This document shows positions 56,901-64,000 of a DNA stretch of 64,000 nucleotides, piece after piece (position 1 is the stretch's first letter; each line of letters opens with the position of its first letter). Source of the DNA: Plasmopara viticola (taxonomy: Eukaryota > Oomycota > Peronosporomycetes > Peronosporales > Peronosporaceae); contig MBPM02000175.1 of the NCBI GenBank assembly GCA_001695595.3, positions 18,042 through 82,041 on the forward strand. The letters run 5' to 3'. Both the position numbers and the translations under genes were made by a program. A model generated the notes under the pieces. That model searched no databases and was not told the origin of the DNA. It was given only the letters and a program-made list of their open reading frames with translations.

Positions 56901-59900
56901 AGCATTTTTACGTGTCTGCCCGAATAGAAAGACTTCTGTTTGTACTACCCGACAGTATAGCGACTTCATCAACTCTTTAGTGAATGATCTCGATCATACA
57001 CCGGGAGAATTGATAGCATTGGTGGCGTGCAGCATTCGTGTTAGCGCCAAAGTAAAGTGTGCTCTAGCTATACGCCCATCGACATAAACGAGGTGACACA
57101 AGCTTCCCCTAACGCCTCCAGTTGTTTGACGGAAGAGAGTCTCTCAACACTACGCAACAAGATGTACAACTAGGAGGAATACAAAACACTCACGGCCAAA
57201 TTTAACAAATTACATGTCGTCACGGTAAATATTCTTCGATGGTCTGTCATGTTACGATCAAATTGTCCACAAATACTTAAATGGAGCTAAGTCTTGCAAA
57301 TTAAATAAAATCACCCGAATTCAGTAACAGCTAGCGTAGAAACTGCGTTCTCATAAATATGTGCGTCTAGTTGACAATACACGCGTTGGTGTGTATTGGA
57401 CAACGCGGACAAATAAAATGTGACGCTCTTACAAAAAGATTTTTTCCCTTTCCAAGAACTATTTCTCATCAGCAAATCACGCTTAAGGACTAGAATAGAA
57501 AATTTGCGTTTTACTCTTGCTTAAACCATGTACTTGAAGCACACAAATTCATTTAAGTATTAAAAGCAGACAAAAGCGCTTGTTCCACACCCTCACGAGC
57601 AACCACGCTCTTGGTATGCGCGTCGTGTATCACACTCACATATATGTGTGCCAAATGTGTCGCTTGATACATCCTTCTACTCTGAACATTTCAATTGCGC
57701 AATGTCACATCCCATGCGCGCATATATCATAGGAAGCAAACCGCGGTTCATGCAAGCCATGGACATGAAAGCACCACAGTGACCACACCACTTTTCTTGC
57801 ATCAAACTAAAAAATTGTCGGTTTCCTTAAGGAGCAATTGTCGGTGTAATAGCCCTCATGCCAACATGCCTCACGAGTGTTGTGTCTTGGTGCCATAATC
57901 GTCCATTTCGATTACTTCTCTAGCTTTCTAAAATGTACACAACTTACCGCAGCCAAAACAGAGTGTGCATAATTTTCATGTATTGTTTTACACGCGACAA
58001 ATCCGATGCGAATTAATTTGTGGTCCCCAATCCGATAGCAGGTGTCATTGCCGCTCGTCTGCTCCTTTCTCGTCTTTCTGCTGGCTACAGTTCTGCATTT
58101 ATCTGTGCACAAAATTAACATAGTGAAAAAACGTATTTGACCAGCTTGAGTGTATTTTGCAATTAAGCTTCTGAAAAGACGAAAGATGCGATCTATCAAC
58201 TTGCAATCAAGCGTCTGAAATGTTATTTGCTCGCTGACTTTTGATGCGGTAACTCGACTTAATTTCGTGAAGTCGCATCAGCCTTGAGATTCGCACGAAC
58301 TGCCTTGCGCTTATGCCGCATAATTCGCTTTTAAAAACAAAGCCAAGTTAGGCAAATCACATTTTCAAGTGGGCGCTTGCTTGCCAAATTACAGGCATAC
58401 TTAAGCTATCACCTTCGTCATTATGTCCGCCCTTTCTTCTGCTTCTTCAGCCATATTAAATATCTCGCACACCTGGTCAGTGCTTTGCTTGGCGCTTTTT
58501 GAAGTGCTAACCTCTTTAAGTATTGGAGTCTATCGTGCACAGCGCGCTCTTGCGATCATGTCGTCAGTTATGCATGTATTTTTCGCTCCCCTGCAACCTG
58601 CCTGATCTGCAACTTGGACGTCGCTGATATCGAGTTTGTCGTAGTAGAGGACGGAGTCCCAGCGTCATAATTTAAGTGAATAGAGCGGTCAAATTAAGTG
58701 AATAGAGCGGTCAAATTATTGAAGTGATATTGCAATGAATCATCGGGTCTTGTCGGTCTGTGAGACAGCGTCGAAGTATACGACATCACACTACTTGTGA
58801 AGCAAGAAGTATTATATGACATTCAAACACACGCGTTTTTCCACATTTGGCGTAGACTCGTACACTAGTCTTAATTATGATTTTTGGGTGACGGAAGACA
58901 ATGCTTGATGTAAATTACAACCATTGCTATATCAATTGCAATGGGGCAAGACGCCACGGCAAATTGTAATGAAAGTCCAAGAAAAGCGTCCTGATGTTCT
59001 GTTCGTAACATATGTGTGGCCTGTTGCCCGATGCCTTGATATTTGTGGAGGAAGTGGTCGTAAAGCGACGGACTATTACATCATGCGAGAGCTTTAAACG
59101 CTTGCCGAAGTGCATCTGAGCAATTGTAGTGTAGCTTTTGAAGCCCTCTTCATCATCCAACCTGGTATATAGGCAGCAATCTTCTAATTTCTACTCATTT
59201 TGTCGACGAAGAGCTGCAGATACTTGCTTCCACCCAACGTTTTTTTTTTCGATGTGACCGGGGAATTAAATTGGAGAATTATAATTGCGTCATTGTGGCG
59301 CTAGTCGTGGCTACTAAGATGAAACTACTTAGCCATTTTGTCTTGCTGCAGACACTCGATCTACTAGATTACAGAGGTACCTTGACATCAATGCCTTATC
59401 ATTGCTGACCATTCTATGAGATACGTTGATAAGAGCATGATCCATACGCAGGTGCAATTCATCACCAGATTAGGAATTCACCGCATTTACCAAGCCCTGC
59501 ACTTGGAACCAGAATGGTACAATGTACGAAGAAATCCTATATACCGCTTACGTTTAACATTATTGAATTATTTTGCTCCTTTTCAACAGGAGCTTTTGTA
59601 CTGGAAAACAAGTATTTGAGGATGCAACAGCTTGCCAATTAAATTAATGGCGTTTCAGATGTTATTTAGCGCTATGTAATATGATTAATAATTGGTGAAA
59701 TACTGAAGGCCCTTTGATTTCTTGTGTTTTGATACAAAAGATGCCAGAATTGCGATGAGTCGATTTCACCAAAAGTAGTGAATCATGGCTGAATCATAGA
59801 CATTATAGCAAGGTAAGTAGCACCTTCGCCAACTTGTGATGCTCCACCATTCCTGACGATGGTGGTAAGAATACGGTAACGGTGTGAAGCAATGACTGTT

Positions 59901-60140
59901 GAAAAGGCCGTTGTCGGCACAATGTTATTGACCAATTGACCACTCATACCTTACTTATATAGAAGCCATTGAGAAATTATTAGAAGAAAGGAAATTAAAA
60001 AATAGTTTACAGGACCAGATTGTATCAGTTATATTTGTCGCGACGTTTCACAAAGCCGCGAGATCGCATTCGAAAGGGCTCAAGAGCTTCATGAACAACC
60101 AATCTGAAAAAACATCCTCAACACTGTGGTCTATGTGCTG
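53941..60140. other. Long gene-poor stretch
   Basis: No gene is supported over about 6 kb. A minus frame at 55071-54703 (122 codons) and another at 55815-55588 (with KCQFCC) look somewhat protein-like and could be remains of one transposase-type gene, but no catalytic motif can be read. A 22-bp tandem duplication lies at 58672-58715. Confidence 0.3.
58672..58715 (+). repeat. 22-bp tandem duplication
   Basis: TTAAGTGAATAGAGCGGTCA plus AA is repeated exactly twice, head to tail. Confidence 0.95.
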
Positions 60141-60153
60141 ATTTTATTTCATC

Positions 60154-60513
60154 TTGTCGTTGGTGAGTGAGCTGCTTGCCTTCTTGACAATTTGCGAGGC
60201 GACCGAGCCCCATCCCGTCGGCCAGTGGATGGTCACGACTAAAAGTACTGCCAAGGAGACTCTATTGGCTGAGGCACTGCAAAAGCAAAACGATCCGCTA
60301 CAGTCACAACTGTGCTTTACGGAGGTCATGACAATCGAGCAGCAGATCGTCAATGGCCTTAATTTTCTTTACCACGTGCGTGGCTGTGAAACGACCAGCC
60401 CTGGCCACTGTAACAGCGGCAATTGCACCAACGAAAAGAAGTTTGATGTTCAACTTTTCGTCCAGCCTTGGACCGACACCGTGCGGGTCATGTCTGTGGT
60501 CGACGTGCAGTAG
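60154..60513 (+). CDS. Cystatin-like cysteine protease inhibitor (EPIC-type), start codon unclear
   Basis: The frame encodes a cystatin of the kind oomycete pathogens secrete to block host papain-like proteases. The three inhibitory elements are present, numbering from 60154: a glycine before QW near residue 23, QQIVNG at 63-68 (the QxVxG loop) and QPWTD at 104-108 (the PW hairpin). Three cysteines at 78, 86 and 91 and one at 54 may form disulfides. The first ~18 residues (SELLAFLTICEATE) look like the end of a signal peptide. However, no in-frame ATG lies between the stop at 60139 and M26, and M26 would remove both the signal peptide and the key glycine. Either an upstream exon supplies the start or the ATG has been lost. 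Confidence 0.75.
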   Translation: MSLVSELLAFLTICEATEPHPVGQWMVTTKSTAKETLLAEALQKQNDPLQSQLCFTEVMTIEQQIVNGLNFLYHVRGCETTSPGHCNSGNCTNEKKFDVQLFVQPWTDTVRVMSVVDVQ

Positions 60514-62107
60514 CTGTACCTAGCCTTTCACGACATTGGAACGAGTGCAAATTTGCGAGTGAGCAATAATGAAGCTTGCTTTAGAATTTAGTCAGTCCGT
60601 CAATCAGCCGAGCTCTTGGTACACTTTTTAAACGCAATAATAATTTCCTTAGCATATTTGAGATTCGCAAAACATTATCATTACTGCAAGCTCATAGCAC
60701 CTTCAAATGATGTTCATTCATCGAAGTCGGCACCTCAGCTTGGAGATCGCGAGATCATTTTGCCAAGAATTTACAGTAAAATTCGAAATGGTACTTAGAG
60801 GTGTTCGTCGTCGTGGACGAGGAGGATAATTTACAGCGCTATAGATCTGCTACAGCCGACTTGGCTGTTTCTGTTGCGGCTGGTCTTGCTACTTTGCGAG
60901 CAGGCGTTGCTTTAGTTATCGTCGTCAAGGTACGGGCTATAGCTAATTGTCTATGTGTATGGATTTGGTTCGAAACCACAGCTTTGAAATTGGCTTCGAG
61001 ATTTTCGATCACGATTCGCTATACGAGTGCAGCCCGTTATTAGTAAGTATGGCAATTGTTCAAGGACGCGATCAGGATCAATTGTCATAGCAACGCGATC
61101 ACAATTGGAATGATCGTGTGTTCTTCTTGCTACGCGGGCGCACATTTTGGCGTTTGATCAAAAAAATAGCTTGCATATATACCCTTTGCAGCTGACCGGG
61201 CTCACGCTAGTCGCACTAAAATCAAATTTAGTATCAGTAATGCCATCGAGCAGTCGGGCGAGTGACTCGTCAGCATCACCGACACCACATTATAGACCTT
61301 AAGCTCTCAAACAACCTGGACATTTCTTCGGTACAGGCATTGATGAAATACTACGAAAGCGACTATAGCGGAGTTGTACCCATACAAGTGGGAATACTGT
61401 TTCCGGTATATTCGCGTCATCGACGCTGTCAGCATTGTCGTGACTGTTTGCTCACCTCGTCAAACTTTGTAAGCCGATCCAAATAGTGCCAAGCTCGATC
61501 GGCCGACTTTTATAATCTGCAAACGTGTGACGAAAGTGCGTTTGTCCAATTTTTGAAATGCGCTTCCGAGTCGCCCGGCATCCAGAAATTACCGTTATGT
61601 GTAGACTTTATCGCCTACAAACAGTACAAATTTAGTTAATTCTCGATCCCATCGCTGCGATCAACTTACAATTACACGCATACAAACGCTTCGTTAGCTT
61701 GGCATCCAGTGAAACGATAAAATCGTAAACACCTACCTTTAAAATTTTGAAGTCGAGCATCACGTTTGTCCGTCGGTTCTTTTAATAACTACTCGTAGTA
61801 AAAGGGCAAAAAACCATGATTTAGCTACTCAAGAAGAGTTGCTTGTGGACGATAGTTCCTACTATTGCGGCAATACTTCTATATTCTCGAAGTCAAAAGC
61901 CTTTGTTTGACGCGGAACATGAAGGCATTAGAGTCCTCTCCCAACTGAAAAACTACAATTAAAGGAGGTTAGTGTCAGGAACAGTTCAGCGCATGAGATC
62001 CAACTTGTATATATTATACACTACTGAGTTTGTAAACCACAGAGCTGGGACGATGTCGCTTAGAGAAATAAAAAACTTACGGACTAAAAAAATGTTATTA
62101 TACCTTC
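60514..62107. other. Gene-poor DNA
   Basis: An 80-codon plus frame near 60801-61043 (alanine/valine-rich) and others have no motif or context to support them. Nothing else is seen. Confidence 0.3.
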
Positions 62108-62166
62108 AACAAAATAAAGCCATATAATTTGGTGTAAAACACCATATTATATGGCTTTATTTTGTT
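62108..62166. repeat. Near-perfect hairpin, 28-bp arms with a 3-base loop
   Basis: Arms at 62108-62135 and 62139-62166 are reverse complements with one mismatch, separated by AAA. Each arm contains AATAAAGCCATATAAT or its complement. It could be a small foldback element, a palindrome arising from DNA repair, or, if transcribed, a small-RNA precursor or 3'-end signal (AATAAA is present). Confidence 0.95.
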
Positions 62167-64000
62167 TCGCTTTTCTTCTTTGTAAGAAGAACTCTTGTCC
62201 CTTTTATTACTTTGATATTTAAAATAAATCGCTAGATCCCCGCAAGTCTTTTTTTGTGAAGGTGCTGTTTAATCCTATCATATTTAGTGGTACATCGTAG
62301 TGAATGCCATAGGTGGCGAGCTTATAAAGTGTACTTGTCAGAGAGCTGCTCGCGCAAGACAGGGTCTCGAAGAGCCTTTGTGTACCGGATGGACCGGAGA
62401 TATGTGGGAGAGTAAAGTATTTGTTTCAGTAGTCATTTGAAAGTCAAAACAAGAATAAAAGAGCTGAACACTAACAATCAACTATTAGAATATGAAGCTG
62501 CAAATTGGTGTTAAGGAAAGGTTTAACATTCCAAAGTCATTTTTGTAGCTGTAGGCTCGCTACACAGTAGGTTTTATTTTTCACTCCCTGCGGCGGAGAA
62601 CGCGCCCATCGCTCTCTTTCACACGATGATGCGCAGACACACCCACCTTTAAGCGATAAATACGGTAAACAAACCTCTGCGTGCGTTCCGGTGCGCAGAC
62701 GCGTAGCTCATCGTTTGCTAGGACAGCAATAAAGCCTCAAGTAAAAAAATACGTTGTAAAAGTAAATATATCGCCCAAGGCACATACTAGACTTAACACC
62801 ATACTCACCGTCTATGCAAAAGGCCTGACCCATTAAGATTACGCTTTTTAAAGCAAGACCCGACCCAAGTTGCTTTTCAATGATGCGGTAGCCAAAATCG
62901 GTGACTCGGAGGGAGAGGGTAAGCTAAAAGTGATAGCTCTCGAGAACTTCCTTGAGCTGGTTCTGTGGCCGAACCATTAACGCAGTAGATAAAGAGTATG
63001 TAAATTCGCCACCACAACAAGTCGTTGTCCCGCGAGAAGTCTAATCACTATCTAAACAACGAATTCGAAAAAAAGAACCTTTTAGATAGGTACTTCTCGT
63101 CCGATACAGGCCATGGCCTCAAGAATTGTGCTTATATCGGGTATTGCTTCTTGCATTGCATCTATGAACGTCACATAGCTTAAAAGAGACGTTGTTCGTG
63201 CGCGACCGTGCTCTTAGTAGCTATCAAACCTATTTAACTTGGCGCCATAGGAAGCCTGAGAACACGGGTTGTTATAAAGCTCTCTATTGTGGGTCATCAT
63301 CACAGAATAAACTGAAAAATATATGTTGGGAGTAAGTAGAATGTCTAGTGTCAGAACCTGAATCGCGGCTAACTTTACAAAGAACCTTTCGCTTCTGAGC
63401 TTAGAGCATAACTTTTTCAATTAGTGATTTACTTTGAAATGTCTCGATTTTGGCATGATATCAAGCGAGGCGCTGGGAACGAAAGTTCCGCGCGCAAACA
63501 TGGAAATCCACTCAAAAGACAGAGATTTAAATACGCAGCATGCGTTGCTTTTGTCGAAGCCATCTCGACGACTCCCACAAGTCCTGTGAAGCTCGATTAC
63601 CGCGAGTGTTCCTGGCGTTCCTGAAAGCTTCTTTGCTTTACAATGCACTAAGCACAGAAGATTACTCTTGCCTATGCCTTGCGCCTTCGTCGCGCGTTGG
63701 AGCAACTTCTGCGTGAGCAAATTTAATCGATTTGAGAGTCAACTCTGGTGTTCATGCTGTAACTTCTTTGAGCAGTTTGAGGACTTTAGAGAGCAGATAA
63801 AGTAAATAGACCATGTTGTACATTTAAATTAGCTATTACGTCTTAGCACAAGATGTCCGAGTGCTTTGGGTCGTCACTTTCCTTCGTAGTGAGCTTTAGG
63901 CCAGCTTTGACACTTAAAGCGCACAGTCGCATGGGGGTTATGGGGTTAGCCCCTTCCATTAATAAGGTACAATGACATGGTCATCCATACTCGCCTTACT
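62167..64000. other. Gene-poor DNA to the window end
   Basis: Overlapping frames at 63424-63624 (plus) and 63720-63421 (minus) have no recognised motif. I see no gene, RNA or repeat that can be supported. Confidence 0.3.

Noticed and set aside
58158..58220. Near repeat TTGCAAT.AAGC.TCTGAAA at 58158 and 58200
   Set aside because: Only two imperfect 20-bp matches with no further structure.

Overview
The window looks like nuclear DNA of an oomycete, most likely a plant-pathogenic member of the Peronosporales (Phytophthora or downy-mildew type). The evidence is short-intron eukaryotic genes, a signal-peptide effector with RALT-type repeats, a cystatin-like protease inhibitor of the kind these pathogens secrete, and a core promoter matching the oomycete Inr. 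Species is not assigned. No operons, CRISPR arrays or rRNA genes were seen.

Layout. At 1-192 (minus) lies the first exon of a probable topoisomerase VI-B-like ATPase. At 676-5199 is a decayed Ty1/copia LTR retrotransposon with both LTRs. From 5.2 to 11.2 kb the DNA is gene-poor with gypsy remnants. From 11.2 to 16.3 kb is a tight conserved island: a Bin3/MePCE-type RNA methyltransferase (+), SmD3 (-), ribosomal protein S16 (-), NIP7 (+) and a mitochondrial carrier of the folate/FAD type (-). SmD3 appears to be interrupted by an AT-AC (U12-type) intron. Two non-autonomous DNA transposons follow: a hAT-like element at 16630-16932 and a TIR element at 17106-17714. From 17.7 to 39.6 kb the DNA is gene-sparse. 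It holds a decayed gypsy pol (19.6-20.9 kb), the secreted effector candidate (22429-23529), an internally deleted LINE copy (23663-23955) and an MCM N-domain fragment flanked by identical 272-bp direct repeats. A second conserved island at 39.6-43.1 kb carries a QSOX-type sulfhydryl oxidase (+) and a RibB/RibA-like riboflavin enzyme (-). An intact non-LTR retrotransposon (43264-46454) follows, then a deleted derivative of it (46574-46883). The last 17 kb is gene-poor, with broken gene remnants, dispersed repeats, a cystatin-like gene (about 60.15-60.51 kb) and a near-perfect hairpin (62108-62166).

How it fits together. Housekeeping genes for RNA processing, ribosome assembly, mitochondrial transport, oxidative folding and riboflavin synthesis sit in compact islands. 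The two candidate pathogenicity genes sit alone in repeat-rich DNA, which is the two-speed arrangement known from oomycete pathogens. Exon boundaries were inferred by eye from splice signals and family conservation. Database searches and transcript data were not available.
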